Positions 1-11,866 are shown, numbered from the stretch's first letter. The stretch: DNA of 64,000 bases from Pardosa pseudoannulata (GCA_032207245.1 CM063498.1:58001940-58065939); one strand, 5' to 3'. Numbers and translations are program-made. The notes: generated from the letters alone by a model not told the origin.

Positions 1-263
1 GATCACTCAAATTTAAGATGTACATTTTTCAAAATTAGTTTTTGTCAAATAGATTCATCTTATATTAATTTTTAGGCATTTTTAAAAACTTATTTCTGAA
101 ATGTTGTAGGGCATTTATTGAACTTGCATTGTCTGGTCCATAATCATTATGTTCCTCAGGGTGTATGTCGTTATTCCATGTATTTCAAGTAGGCCCTTAA
201 AAAAGTTACTTTGGTCCTTAGAAAGTCCTTAATTTTTGCTCTGGAAAAAGAGTGGGAACCCTG
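1..263. mobile_element. Right terminus of a hAT-like DNA transposon, cut by the window edge
   Basis: The stretch ends in GAGTGGGAACCCTG at about 250-263. Read on the other strand this begins CAGGGTTCCCACTC, a terminus typical of many hAT elements, followed by an AT-rich subterminal region. The other end would lie before position 1, so neither the target duplication nor the length can be checked. No coding frame is visible. The assignment rests only on the terminal motif. Confidence 0.35.
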
Positions 264-280
264 CCATATTCCAAACATTT

Positions 281-382
281 CGTAAACGGAATCCACCAAT
301 CAGAAAGCTCAATTTTTGGATTGAGAACATTTTTGAAAAAAGTTCTCAAAATCTAGCCATCTGATTAATGGATTCCGTTTGC
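281..382. repeat. Short inverted-repeat element (palindromic MITE-like, about 100 bp)
   Basis: Arm 281-304 (AAACGGAATCCACCAATCAGA as its core) returns in reverse complement at 360-382 with about three mismatches over 23 bases. The spacer of about 55 bases is AT-rich. It could fold into a long hairpin. Its superfamily is unknown and no target duplication was recognised. Confidence 0.5.
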
Positions 383-967
383 AAAATAACCTGCATTCTT
401 GCCTTTACTTTTTAAGTACAAACCCATGACTGACAAATCTGTGGGTACTTGCGGGTACTCTGTGAAATAATGAAAAACTTGCAATATTTTAGCTCTTATT
501 ATTTGTATATAGAATAAAACATGAAATTTTTAAGTCTACAAAATTTCTTTGTTTCAAAATTACATCTGGATCTAAAAATGTTTAGGCCCCTGAAATCAGT
601 GGGCCCTGGGCACGTGCTCTGCCGATAATATGGCACCGTTCACAGTACTGACTAGCAGTTTTATATCTGATTTACTCAAAAGAGGTCTTCCTGTACAATC
701 GGAAATTGGAGCCCCACTGGTCTTATAACAACATTCTAGACGCAAATTTTGTAGATTAATGTTAACTTTGACAACTAATGTCTATAGTTATTTTTCTTAG
801 TTGTCCATATACCAACATTTTTAATGATAAGAATACAGCTTCAAGACATCATACAAAACGTTTGAGCCAAATATTTATGCAATAAATTACTTAACGCACA
901 CACATTGCCATTGTACCATCCATTATAAAATAACCCCCTCCTAAAAAATCAAAATGAAACCAAAATA
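383..967. other. AT-rich non-coding stretch, no gene seen
   Basis: No supported frame is present. At about 586-640 there is a GC-richer patch (GGGCCCTGGGCACGTGC) that looks like an old DNA-transposon end, but no partner repeat was found. Confidence 0.4.
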
Positions 968-1070
968 CAGTGAAACCCACTTAAGAAGTTTTCTAAGGGC
1001 CTAACTCATCAAAACTTCTTAAACGGGAAATCAGGAAATAAGTATTATTTATGCGTATGTATGTGTGTGC
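968..1070 (+). mobile_element. Left end of a pogo/Tigger-like MITE
   Basis: It starts CAGTGAAACCCACTTAAG directly after a TA dinucleotide at 966-967. It then carries the inner motif AAAACTTCTTAAACGGG shared with the element at 2381-3014. The CAGTRAAACC start and TA target are typical of Tc1/mariner-pogo elements. Only the left end is here; the sequence runs into a (TA)n array. Confidence 0.5.
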
Positions 1071-1072
1071 GC

Positions 1073-1074
<2 letters not shown>

Positions 1075-1152
<78 letters not shown>
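1075..1152. repeat. (TA)n microsatellite, left block
   Basis: About 78 bp of uninterrupted TA dinucleotides follow a TGTGTGCGCGTG stretch. Together with 2322-2380 it brackets the inverted-repeat element at 1153-2321. Confidence 0.95.
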
Positions 1153-1155
<3 letters not shown>

Positions 1156-2318
1156 TGCCGTGCGGTCCATATGTGCAGGGTGTGCACTGCACACCCTGGC
1201 AAAATTATGAGGGACAATAATTTTCTGCACCTATGTCTACCTATCTTTATATGGTATATAATAAATATTATTTATAATATATTCAAATATTATGTTGATT
1301 TGCTTGCCTGTATTCCCGCAGTGCGTGCGGTACTAGCTGCTGCACCACGTAGCGCGCAAACGAACGTAGGAAGTTCTGATGTGTACGCACTGCGCACTAA
1401 ATTGAAAATCACGCTTTATATGTATGGACTACTGGAGAAGAACAGCATACTATGGCACTGAGGCAAGTGCAGCTATTTTTCCTGCACTTGGCATTCAGAA
1501 TCGTCCGAAGGTACGGTTTATTTTAAGCGTTGTATTAGAGCGGGGACTTACGTGCTTTTGGTTTTTTAACCGATTAACTGGCCATACGATTTTGCAGACG
1601 GTTCATGTTTAAATTTATATATTGTAAGATTTTGTTTTCATGGAAATACAAAACAAGCATTTCATCAATATAAAGTGAAATGTTTTAGTGTAGCAAATTA
1701 ATTTCGGTGATGTATTATATTTATTGAAATAATTAGTTGAAAATTACAGACAGTATATAAGTTATATTATGTAATACCATATCCCTGGTTTTGTTTTTAA
1801 AAATTGTCAAGGTGTTTTTCGCAGACTATATGATTTCCAAATGTTAAAAACAATTAATAAATATAATTTAATCCGCTGACAAAACAAGAAACAGTTCGCT
1901 CTATTGTGCCAGCTTGCAGTGAAATCCTCTGCACGTGGAATAGACGTTCGGTTTGTCGGCACCCATGAGCATCCTGATGAGGCACCGCAGCGGCGGGCGC
2001 CGTGTGGTGCTACATTTGCTGAACGTGTAAGTTTTTCGTGGAAGCCCGAAGCGTTGCTTTTTCGACGCCGATATGACACCATACAACAAAAGACATGATT
2101 TTTGCTTCAGTGCTAGTAAAATTCTCATAAGTTTAGCTGTTTTTATAGTTATAACTCGACTACTCGTAGGTAAATATTTTATTTATTGTATTCTTTAAAT
2201 TTATATTCATAATAAATAACCCGTTTCAGAATGGATAACTCAGATGTCTCAATAATTAAAGATTTATTGGAAAATCCATGTTCTCTGCGCACCCTGCATG
2301 AAAACCTACCGCGTGCCA

Positions 2319-2321
<3 letters not shown>
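1153..2321. mobile_element. DNA transposon relic with long imperfect inverted ends, inserted in a (TA)n tract
   Basis: The left end begins CAGTGCCGTGCGGTCC and continues with GTGCAGGGTGTGCA. The right end, reverse-complemented, begins CAGTGGCACGCGGTAGG and continues with ATGCAGGGTGCGCA. The inverted ends match imperfectly over about 35 bases. Both outer sides are (TA)n, so a target duplication, if made of TA units, cannot be measured. No transposase could be read; the short frames at 1904-2098 on both strands are not recognisable. The CAGTGG start fits hAT-type or several other cut-and-paste superfamilies. Confidence 0.6.

Positions 2322-2380
<59 letters not shown>
2322..2380. repeat. (TA)n microsatellite, right block
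   Basis: About 59 bp of TA dinucleotides lie between the inverted-repeat element and the MITE starting at 2381. Confidence 0.95.
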
Positions 2381-2383
<3 letters not shown>

Positions 2384-3014
2384 TAAAACCCAAGTTTTCT
2401 AAGGGAATAAAAAGAGAAAACTTCTTAAACGAAATTAATTTTTTTAAAAACAAAATAGTTACATAGATAATGAGGAGAGATTTTTCTTTATAAAATAATA
2501 TATAAACAATAGGTTTGGTTTTTTTTTTAAATTTACATTTTTTGCATACTTAAAAAATCAGTTAATAAAAGAAAACAACATAATTACCTTAGAATATTTT
2601 TAATTTAGCTAAGAAATTTTGCTTTAAATGCCATTGAAATCGATTTCATAGAAAAAATCGGTTATAGTTTTTTTTTGTTTTTTATCGGCAATTTGTAATT
2701 GATAACAGTCCAGCAGTCTTAAGCTTTTAAAAACTTCTTCAGGCACATTTTAAATAAAAATGATAAGAGTCGTTTTCAGCCAAAAACATTGACCTTTACA
2801 AAGAGAGAGACATAGAGGAGAAAAACAGTAATCGAAAGTCAGCTATACACGCGTTCTGTAAGTAAACTTAGAAATGAAAGAAAACTTTTTAAGCGGGAAA
2901 GAGTTTGGAACGAAATTTTATAAACGGGTTATTTTAACATTGTATGAATAGGGGGGGGGAAATGGGTACCGAAAATATAAACTTCTTCGGGAACTTCTTA
3001 AACGGGTTTTACTG
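2381..3014. mobile_element. pogo/Tigger-like MITE, 634 bp, TA target duplication
   Basis: The left end is CAGTAAAACCCAAGTTTTC after TA (2379-2380). The right end is AACGGGTTTTACTG followed by TA (3015-3016). Repeats of the motif AACTTCTTAAACG sit just inside both ends. The interior is AT-rich with no coding frame, so this is non-autonomous. The TA duplication and CAGTAAAACC ends match the Tc1/mariner-pogo group. Confidence 0.7.
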
Positions 3015-3016
3015 TA

Positions 3017-3844
3017 TATTAATTTTTTATCATTTTCCTGAGATTTGTTTTACATAATCATCTATAACACTATTAAAATCTAATATTTGTGTTGCTTAAG
3101 ATTCTAGTAGTAAGAAAGGTATTAATAATAATTTCGAATGATTAATGAAAGCTTGAGGGAGATTTTAGTCATTTGAACAAATAGGAGCTTTTTGTCTACA
3201 GTTAGAAACTGGGACCTTTAAAAATAATTTTAAAGCCGTTTCTTCATTCAAAAAAGTTGTATCTTTTTTATTACGTTTAGTTTTGTCTCTTAAAAATTCC
3301 ATTTCATATTATGATAGGCGGTACAGATGTCAAATATAGAGCTTTTTTTTTCTGGTGGTGATAGTGAGGAAACGTGAAAATTAGAATTTTGCTAACCTTA
3401 CTATAAAACTAATCCACAACGTGTCCCGATTGAATAAAATATATATCATAAACTTAAATTAAAATAGATACTTATTTTAATAGTTTGTGAGCAGAAATAT
3501 GTAAAAACAATAAACACATTATTTTTTATAGCTTTTCATGTCTTTTTTCGAATAAATAAGAATAAATTTACCCTTTATTTCTATTATGATTGGTTGTCAT
3601 CACTCCTTTCATCAATCTAATAGTTTGAAACACAAACTATATTTAATAATAATATATCGGTACATTAAATGATTCCTTAAATTTTTTTTTCATTCAATTT
3701 ATTTGCACATACACGTGCAATAATCATTATTAATAAATATATTTTGCCTTTATAGAAAGAAAGAAAAAAAATACAAAATATTCTTATTTTTGCAAGCGGC
3801 CAGCCACTGGTCTAATTTAATATACTTATGAAAAAACAACAACA
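3017..3844. other. AT-rich non-coding stretch, no gene seen
   Basis: No frame, RNA gene or clear repeat structure was recognised. It lies beyond the last visible kinase exon in gene orientation, so it is presumably intron. Confidence 0.4.
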
Positions 3845-4215
3845 ACTTTGCAGCAATTTCGTCATTTGTTACTGTTGTTGGCTTATGCCACTTGATGAAA
3901 CCAACCTCGATTGAGCCGGAGGCTACTCGTATTAAAGCAAATGGGTGCGTTTTTCGTTTATAACGAGCACCACAAGGGTGAAAGTACGACTTATGCTCAA
4001 ATGGGTCCTCGTGAAGCAGAGACCAATCAGAAGACCCATGGCCTGCCACCCCCAGAGGTATTGATTGAGAACTTGGAGGACATTGTGACCACAAACCTAT
4101 TTTACGTGACCCTGTCACCTTTAACGAACACGGCGGATCTTAGGCCGACTCGGTCCGAACCCGCGACCTTTCAGTTACGAGATCGTTGCCTTTACAGGCT
4201 GAGCGCGTTATTTTG
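3845..4215 (-). mobile_element. tRNA-derived SINE, family B (degenerate copy)
   Basis: On the minus strand this copy runs from a decayed tRNA-like head (about 4215-4130, ending near the B-box-like GCGGGTTCGGACC) through a body that aligns by eye with 49755-50099 (shared CCTCGTGAAGC, CTGCCACCCC, CGAACACGGC). It ends in an (AAC)n-type tail, seen as GTT/AAC repeats near 3833-3880. It lies next to the last visible kinase exon, inside or beyond its intron. Short frames here are by-products of the SINE. Confidence 0.65.
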
Positions 4216-4494
4216 TGCGTTATGACAGCTCATAAATATAATAGCAAATGAACTATGTTACCATTGAGAAAATATAATTAAAACAATGAATCTCTTATTT
4301 AAAAACCAAGGCCTCAACTGGCGTACATAATGTAAATAATGTTTATGGCAGAACCAATATACAATGACCCTTACATAAGGCATATATTCTCATGCAATTT
4401 ACAAAGAATTCAATTTTATTAAGAGGACAAAGGGATATTAAACAGAAACCCTTTTTCACAAGGAAGTCAGTCATGAAAGAATGCCAAAGAATAC

Positions 4495-4765
4495 CTCCAA
4501 CTTGGAATCGGCGGGAGCATCATCCTGTTTCGGAGCGTTGTTGTTGGCGTAGTAATTGTTGTTGTTCTCGTTGGGCGGACGGACATTGTCCGTGGTTCTC
4601 ACTCCCTCAATGACCTCAGCAGACTGATAAAGGCCCTTGGTAAGGTTGTCCTTAGACGTGTCTCGTTTGTCCTCAAGTTTGTAGTTTTCGCCGTGGTCTT
4701 CGAAGCTCGCCATGATATTGTCGTCCAGCATATTCTCCGTTCCATGGGTACCAGGTGGAACAGTA
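4495..4765 (-). CDS. Asator: Tau-tubulin kinase (Asator/TTBK-like), tail exon, last exon visible
   Basis: The acceptor TTTTTTAG precedes 4765 and the donor GAG|GTATTC follows 4495. The 271 bp enter in phase 2 (T completes the Gly codon left by the 13829 exon) and leave in phase 0. The product starts TVPPGTHGTENMLDDN, reminiscent of the segment just after the kinase domain in TTBK proteins. It continues acidic and polar, with an asparagine-rich patch (NENNNNYYANNN), and ends DSKLE. The segment looks unstructured; in TTBKs the long tail carries regulatory and targeting sequences (family knowledge). Further 3' exons must lie beyond position 1, since there is no stop before the donor. Confidence 0.85.
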
Positions 4766-4858
4766 CTAAAAAACAAAAACAAAAGAGCCATTGTGTTAAA
4801 GCCAACAGTCTTGTGTTGAAATAAAAAGGTTAAACGACACTGCCCTTAACGCTTACTA

Positions 4859-5878
4859 TCCCCTATATAATAATAGCCTAAGTTATCTGTCCGTCTGTAA
4901 TCGAATTTATGAAGCGGCAGGACCTGGAATGGATAGAGGCATCCATATTGGATTCCTGATAGTTAGAGTTAGCAAATTTCAATGCGAGTAAAGTTTTATC
5001 TTCTCCTAAACTATCGATCCGATTTTAAAATAAATTGGTATAAATATGCTTCATATCACGGCGAAAAATACTGTCCTCTTTAAAATGTTCGAAATCAACC
5101 TCTTCCCTCTTTTCGAGTGTTTAATGCCATTATTTCAAGCCCTATTTTCCCCGGTTAAGAGCAGGCAATTAAATTTATCACACAATAAATAGGTAAAAAT
5201 AACATATTTTTCTAGCATTATGACGTCATTTCTTTAACCATCTCATTCAATCATTTCTTATTTTAAATTATTTAAATATCGTCTGCATTATTTTCATACG
5301 TTTTATCACTGAACTTAGATATGATGTAAATAATATTCTTTTATATTTGGCTTAAAAAATAGATTAGGCACATATGTGATAAGTTTAAATTTAATCATCA
5401 ATTATTTTCTTTGCAATGCAAATTTTATCACCGGTATTAACAACAAATTCATTTTTTTTAAATGAATTTGTTGTTAATAAAAAAGTCTAGGAGTTTATTT
5501 CAAGGACTAATAAATATCTAGCGTTTAAGTTATATATCTTGGAAAATTAAGAAGTTCGTTCGTTTGTGTGTTTGCTTTTTATTCTATTCATAACCACACG
5601 GTTTGCAATCGATTCGCTAAATTTTGGACATCATTCACATATATCGCCAAATAATCGCTATCAATATTAAACCTCTTGCTGTCCATTCTATCATCACGTA
5701 ATATGAAACGATAAATTAAAGTTGGCAACTAACATGCGGTCAGTAAAGATAAATTATTGATCGTTTACCAGATAATTCTCAGTCAAAAAAATAAACAATT
5801 TTTTACCTGCCTCATAGAGTACTTTGCAATTTTGGAAGATTAAAAATTTTACTAACCTCGTCATATGACGGGCTATAT
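4859..5878 (+). mobile_element. Non-autonomous Helitron-like element, copy 1
   Basis: It starts TCCCCTATATAATAATAG after an A, the expected 5'-TC in an A|T target. It aligns by eye with the reverse complement of 59067-59883 across both ends: same start, same core (GAGCAGGCAATTAAATTTAT, ACCTATTTATT-type motifs) and same 3' motif GACGGGCTATAT preceded by a CGTCATATGACG palindrome. The end is not a textbook CTRR, so the 3' border is approximate. A 41-bp hairpin insert at 5437-5477 is absent from the other copy. No coding frame. Confidence 0.6.
5437..5477. repeat. Perfect 18-bp inverted repeat with 5-base loop
   Basis: TTAACAACAAATTCATTT at 5437-5454 is followed by a T loop (5455-5459) and its exact reverse complement at 5460-5477. 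It lies within the Helitron-like copy and is missing in the sister copy at 59 kb, so it arose or inserted later. Confidence 0.9.
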
Positions 5879-5948
5879 CCAAGTTTTAGAAAGAAAAATA
5901 CATTTTAAGTTTTCCAGAAATTCTGAACATGAAGTTTCAGTGAATTAA

Positions 5949-6435
5949 CACATTGTGTGCAGGTACATTTCGTAGCGGAATTGTACTGGGAGCGGGCGTT
6001 TTGCGCGTAAATTTAATTATTCAGTTAAATCTCAATAGATCGAAAATAATTTATTTTTTTAACCAACTTTTCGTATTTTATATTGAAATATATAAACAAA
6101 TATAAATAGAAATATATAAATAACAACCATAATATTTTTGTAAACAAAAAATATATATTTTTAGTGGATAAATTTATAATAGTATCGTAAATATGAAAAA
6201 TCAAATAGAAATAGTAGTATATAGTTTTAATGTTTTCGAATTATGTTATATATAAACATTTTTACATTATAAAAAAATGAAAGACAAAACCATTCGGCTT
6301 CGTTTTCCTGTATATACCGTTATTTTTGTACCCACAAACAAACCATGTTGTTAGACTAACCCGTACTAGTATGTGACCCGCTCTCAAGTATCAATCGTCA
6401 GAAAACGTACTAGTACCTCTCCCGCATACAATGTG
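5949..6435. mobile_element. piggyBac-like MITE, 487 bp (TIR CACATTGTGTGCAGG)
   Basis: TTAA at 5945-5948 is followed by CACATTGTGTGCAGG. The right end is CCCGCATACAATGTG (reverse complement CACATTGTATGCGGG, two mismatches in 15) followed by TTAA at 6436-6439. A TTAA target with matching inverted ends is diagnostic for the piggyBac superfamily. The interior is AT-rich with no transposase frame, so this is non-autonomous. Confidence 0.8.
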
Positions 6436-6439
6436 TTAA

Positions 6440-7195
6440 GCAAGCATGACTCGCAATAAAAGTAATTTATTTTTGGTACGCGAATTGCAATTCTTGGGAA
6501 AAGACAAATGCTTCTACTATCCGATAGTATGGTGGAATTAATTTCTACCAGGTGGCAAATAAAAACTTGCATTTAATATATGACAAATGTTTAGCAAAAT
6601 AAAGGGAGTGTAGCTAGAACACAGGATTTAAAAGTTTTTTAATGCTATGCATGGAAGACAATAATTATCACTAATACAAGGCATATATTTCAGAATTCTG
6701 GGTTCGGCTCGCTAATATTGTTAATACAGAAAAACTGAATACTTAAAATTAATTTGACGTCACGAATTCCCATTTTATGATTTCAGGCCTAGCGCATGAA
6801 TATGTTTTATACACAGGTACATCAACTAAATTAAGGACGAATAATATCTATCATGAAACTTCACTTCGAATACTGTGTTTACATAGGATAGAAAATAAAT
6901 CTGTTATCTCGAAATTTCTTTCATATAAATGACATCTCATAATGTTTAAAATTACAACCCGTTCTTAAATGAGAATTGGCTGTAATTTTAAAATAACTAA
7001 AGAGTTGCTTGAATGAATGGATTTATAAATTTATTCATTTATTTTACTCTAAAGAGTGCACAATAGCTTAGATTTAAGATATTCTTCAATATATATTTAT
7101 CAGAAATTATTCACATGTTACTAGGTTAATGTTCTATTTTATTTCCCAACGTAAAATGACTAATATTTGAACAGACGTAAAAAAATTGATATTTT
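6440..7195. other. AT-rich non-coding intron sequence, no gene seen
   Basis: This is part of the 9-kb kinase intron between exons 13829-14097 and 4495-4765. No repeat or frame stands out. Confidence 0.4.
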
Positions 7196-7202
7196 AACTC
7201 AT

Positions 7203-8794
7203 TAAAAAGTTTATAAATAATCCAAGGATTTAATAATGGCGTAATCTAAACTAGATTTTATCCTCAAGTAGATTCTCGTGGTACAAGGAATAGGTCAAAT
7301 TTCTTCATTTCATTGCATATTCATTAGTAGGGTTTGATTTTAATAAACTATTATTAAGAGAGATTAGGCTATTTCTAGTGGTCAGGTCAGTCAAATAGTA
7401 CGACAACTTTGACGGTTATTTTTTATTTCAAAATTTATTTTTTGAATTCTAATTTTTTGCCTTAATTTTCATACTCTACAATGAATTAAAATGAAAAAAA
7501 AATCGGATATGTTGGAAAGGGGGTATTTTTTAATGTGTTCATAGGATAAACTTTTTAACTGGTTAAAAAGTTTATAAGTAATCCAAGGATTTAATAATGG
7601 GCTAATCTAAACTAGATTTTATCCTTAAGTAGATTTTCGTGGTACAAGGTCAAAATTCTTCATTTCACTGCACAGTCATTAGTAGGGTTTGTTTTTAATA
7701 AACTATTATTAATAAAGATTAAGCTATTTCTAGTGGTCAGGTCAGTCAAAATAGTACGACAACTTTGACGGTTATTTTTTATTTCAAAATTTATGTTTTG
7801 AATTCTAATTTTTTGCCTTAATTTTCATACTCTACAATGAATTAAAATGAAAAAAAAATGGGATATGTTGGAAAGGGGGTATTTTTTATTTTGTTCATAA
7901 GATATATTCAATAATGTGATTAAAATTTCGATAAAATGAAAAATACTAAAATGATTCATAAATTTATATATTTTTATCGAACGATTAGTAAAGATGAGTT
8001 AGAGGATACGTCTGTGAAATGCGGCAAAATATTAAAGAGGAAACATATCTTAAAAACAATTTTCTCATTTATTTTACTTAAAAACGTAAGGGAAAAGTAC
8101 CAAATCTTATGATTAAGTAATGTTTAGAGTTTCTAGTCACTAAAATTTTATTAAGTTTAATTCAAGAGATAGAAATGTAAATTTTTCAACATTTTTTCAA
8201 GAGTTTCAAGTCATTATACGAAAAAAAAAAAAAAAAAAAAACGCAGTAGGGTTTGTTTTTTATAAACTATTATTAAGAAAGATTAGGCTATTTCTAGTGG
8301 TCAGGTCAGTCAAATAGTACGACAACTTTGACGGTTATTTTTTATTTCAAAATTTATTTATTGAATTCTAATTTTTTGCCTTAATTTTCATACTCTACAA
8401 TGAATGAAAATGAAAAAACAAATCGGATATGTTGGAAAGGGGGTATTTTTTAATGTGTTCATAGGATGTATTCAATAATGTGATTAAAATTTCGATAAAA
8501 CGAAAAATACTAAAATGATTCATAAATTTATAAATTTTTATCGAATGATTAGTAAAGATAAATTAGAGGATACTCCTGTAAAATTGCGGCAAAATATTAA
8601 AGATGAAACATATCTTAAAAACAATTTTAAATTTATTTTACTTAAAAATGGAAGGGAAAAGAACCAAGTCTTACTAAGTAATGTTTATAGTTTCTAGTCA
8701 CTATAATTTTATTAAGTATAATTCAAAAGATAGAAACGTAAATTTTTCAACCTTTTTTCAAGAGTTTCAAGTCATTATACGAAAAAAAAAACCC
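7203..8794. repeat. Three direct, partly truncated copies of an unclassified repeat
   Basis: Copies lie at about 7203-7546, 7562-8241 and 8242-8794. They share AGTAGGGTTTG, the block GTGGTCAGGTCAGTCAAA / ACGACAACTTTGACGG, and GGATATGTTGGAAAGGGGG. Only copies 2 and 3 carry the downstream part ending in a poly-A run (8221-8240, and about 8782-8790). Copy 3 lacks the first about 120 bases. Copy 3 contains a 60-codon open stretch (8515-8697) whose equivalent in copy 2 is broken by a frameshift, so coding is doubtful. The A-rich ends hint at retroposition followed by tandem duplication. The family is unknown. Confidence 0.75.
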
Positions 8795-9544
8795 TTGAGA
8801 AATACATCGTGAATTAAAAAAAATGTATTGATTCACCTAAAAATGTTTTTATGCCTTTTTTTTTTTTTTTCGTTTACGCTGTTTCGTCCTCTTCAATATA
8901 CCTGTTATCCTATTTTTGGCCTGAGTTCTTATCGTTGAATTAAACTCGACTGGAGAAAAATGATTCCGCATGTAATTGCGGTTAAGTGTTTCTTTCAACT
9001 TTATAAGCAACATAAATAATGAAAAAAAAGGAGAAAAAAAAGTGAAAATTTTTTTTAAAATAAAGCTGAGAGGATCCCTCTTTTTTATTTTATTAAATAA
9101 TATCTAGTAAAATGGTAACTTAAATATCTAAATTGATGTATTAGGTACTGTGCTTTCCACTTTCGCCAAATAAGATCGCCATTTTGTTCCGATAATTAAA
9201 ACATCCTTCTGTAAAAATTAATAAAAAATAATAATAAATCATGCTTTTAAGACATATATCAAAGTATAAAAAACATTTTTACAGTTTTATCTTGCTCTTA
9301 TATTTGAATTGGAATGTTTGAGAAATACTTAAAATATACTTAAAGTTTACTTATAGTAAAGAAGTATACTTTACTATAATACTATAAGTAAAATTATATA
9401 AATACATTTACTTATACTTAGTACTATAGTATACTTATAGTTATTCTTCACTTTCATCCTCGTAGAAAAAAATTGTTTTTCCATAGGTACTCAGAAAATA
9501 TCTAGCAAAATTTTAAAGAGGGATTGAGGTGATCAAAATAAGCA
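8795..9544. other. AT-rich non-coding stretch with a palindrome-rich patch
   Basis: Within 9325-9445 there are many overlapping ACTTATAGTA / TACTATAAGT type inverted motifs that could fold. Otherwise no gene or element was recognised. It is intronic in the kinase gene. Confidence 0.4.
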
Positions 9545-9886
9545 TGTTTTATCATAGAATGTGTGTCCAGAAATGACACGTTCTTGAGGTGCTCGCAAAA
9601 AATCATAGGGTGGAAGAAAGACAGACCAAAGGAAAGTTTTACAACAAACTGTTTAATTAGTGCTGTGCTCAAACAACCGATCACCGACACAAACACACTC
9701 TTCACACCGTCGGTTCATGGGTGATCGTACATTTTCAATAATTCTAGACATGTCCCTAACATCTTCAGCAGCAACAGACAGTTTAGCAGACTAGGATCGA
9801 AATCGTATTAGAATCCACTGGGACTATCGTAGACAGTGATTTTCAAATGCTCCCAGAAAAAGAAATTTAAATATGACAAATATGGT

Positions 9887-11542
9887 GATCATGGTGGTCA
9901 TTTCATATGGGTAATTCAGGACATCAGTGCTAAAATGTAAGAGACCACCATCATGCTGGAACCAGATTCGGCTTTGAATGAGCTTGACATTACACCAAAG
10001 TTTCTTTCAGTACGTTGTGACGTATTGCAGTAAGGGTAGGCGAGGCTGTCAAAGATACAGGCTGAACATCTATTTACTATTGAGTAAATGCTTTATTCAT
10101 GGGAGTAATTATATACATTTATGTACAGGATTTAGTAAATTCAATTACTTCTGGGATTTCGTGCTGAGATAAACGTTAAAAATATACAATACGTGGGTAC
10201 AGTGATGCTAGTAACACAGGAACAGTTCGCTAATGAGCGCCGGTACGGGACTCTGACACTATAATCTACTGATCTGATGATTCGAACATTTGACATCTAC
10301 ACAGAGGCTCGAAACGTTCAGAGTACGTATCTCGCTGGAGTTCGTTGAGAATCAAATAATGCAGGAGGATCCAAAATGAGAGTAAGTGTCACTCTCAGCG
10401 ACCTACTTCAAAGTACGAACTAAAAAATTATTAAAGGTTACGGGAATGAGATCCCGAAGTCGAAGGTCGACTCCTTAGCAGAAAGCAGAAACGCTGGCGG
10501 TCTCTGAAGGGAAAGCAAGCTCCGGCAATTCGGAGAGACAAGTGTACTCTTCTCAAACTCGACAAAAAAAAAAACAAAAAAAAAACCTTTTTTGGCTCAG
10601 CCAGTCTCTTTATATAGAGGTCCCCGTTGCCCCTCGCGTTATTCTTCCGGAACCTTCCAGAACCAGGGTGACGCAATTTTGCGGTCAACCGACCTGCATG
10701 GATCAGCTGACGCTTTTCCAAATGTAGCCGAAGTTCTTCTTTAAGTTCACTGACCAACCATTCTAAATCCATTAGCGGCACCGTTAATTTGAGGACCCAC
10801 CATCACTCGATTTATAATTATTATAAGAGTCTTTTGACGGTAATAGACATCATAAAAACGTAGACGATCATGGTGGTCATTTCATATGGGTAATTCAGGA
10901 CATCAGTGCTAAAATGTAAGAGACGTCCACCATCATGTTGGAACCAGATTCGGCTTTGAATGAGCTTGACATTACACCAAAGTTTCTTTCAGTACGTTGT
11001 GACGTATTGCAGTAAGGGTAGGTGAGGCTGTCAAAGATACAGGCTGAACATCTATTTACTATTGAGTAAATGCTTTATTCATGGAAATAATTATATACAT
11101 TTATGTACAAGATTTAGTAAATTCAATTACTTCTGGGATCTCGTGCTGAGATAAACGTTAAAAATATACAATACGTGGGTACAGTGATGCTAGTAACACA
11201 GGAACAGTTCGCTAATGAGCGCCGGTACGGGACTCTACACTATAATCTACTGATCTGATGATTCGAACATTTGACATCTACACAGAGGCTCGAAACGTTC
11301 AGAGTACGTATCTCGCTGGAGTTCGTTGAGAATCAAAGAATGCAGGAGGATCCAAAATGAGAGTAAGTGTCACTCTCAGCGACCTACTTCAAAGTACGAA
11401 GTAAAAAATTATTAAAGGTTACGGGAATGAGATCCCGAAGTCGAAGGTCGACTCCTTAGCAGAAAGCAGAGACGCTGGCGGTCTCTGAAGGAAAGCAAGC
11501 TCCAGCAATTCGGAGAAACAAGTGTACTCTTCTCGAACTCGA

Positions 11543-11577
<35 letters not shown>

Positions 11578-11866
11578 AAAAAAAACACCTCTCTCTTGGC
11601 TCAGCCAATCTCTTTATATAGAGGTCCTCGTTGCCCCTCGCGTTATTCTTCCGGAACCTTCCAGAACCAGGGTGACGCAATTTTGCGGTCAACCGACCTG
11701 CATGGATCAGCTGACTCGTTTCGAAATGTGGCCGAAGTTCTTTAAGTTCACTGACCAACCATCCTAAATCCATTAGCGGCACCGTTAACTTGGGGACCCA
11801 CCATCACTCGATTTATAATTATTATAAGAGTCTTTTGACGGTAATAGACATCATAAAAACGTAGAC
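9887..11866. repeat. Direct tandem duplication, two units of about 1 kb
   Basis: Unit 1 is 9887-10865 and unit 2 is 10866-11866, both starting GATCATGGTGGTCATTTC and ending CATAAAAACGTAGAC. They are nearly identical apart from small indels and the poly-A tract (about 12 As broken by a C in unit 1, more than 30 in unit 2, near 11543). Each unit contains the end of the transposase relic plus most of the LTR, so the duplication came after the LTR insertion. Confidence 0.9.

Noticed and set aside
1904..2098. Frames in the transposon at 1153-2321
   Set aside because: Both strands are open only because of a local GC-rich patch; neither resembles a transposase.
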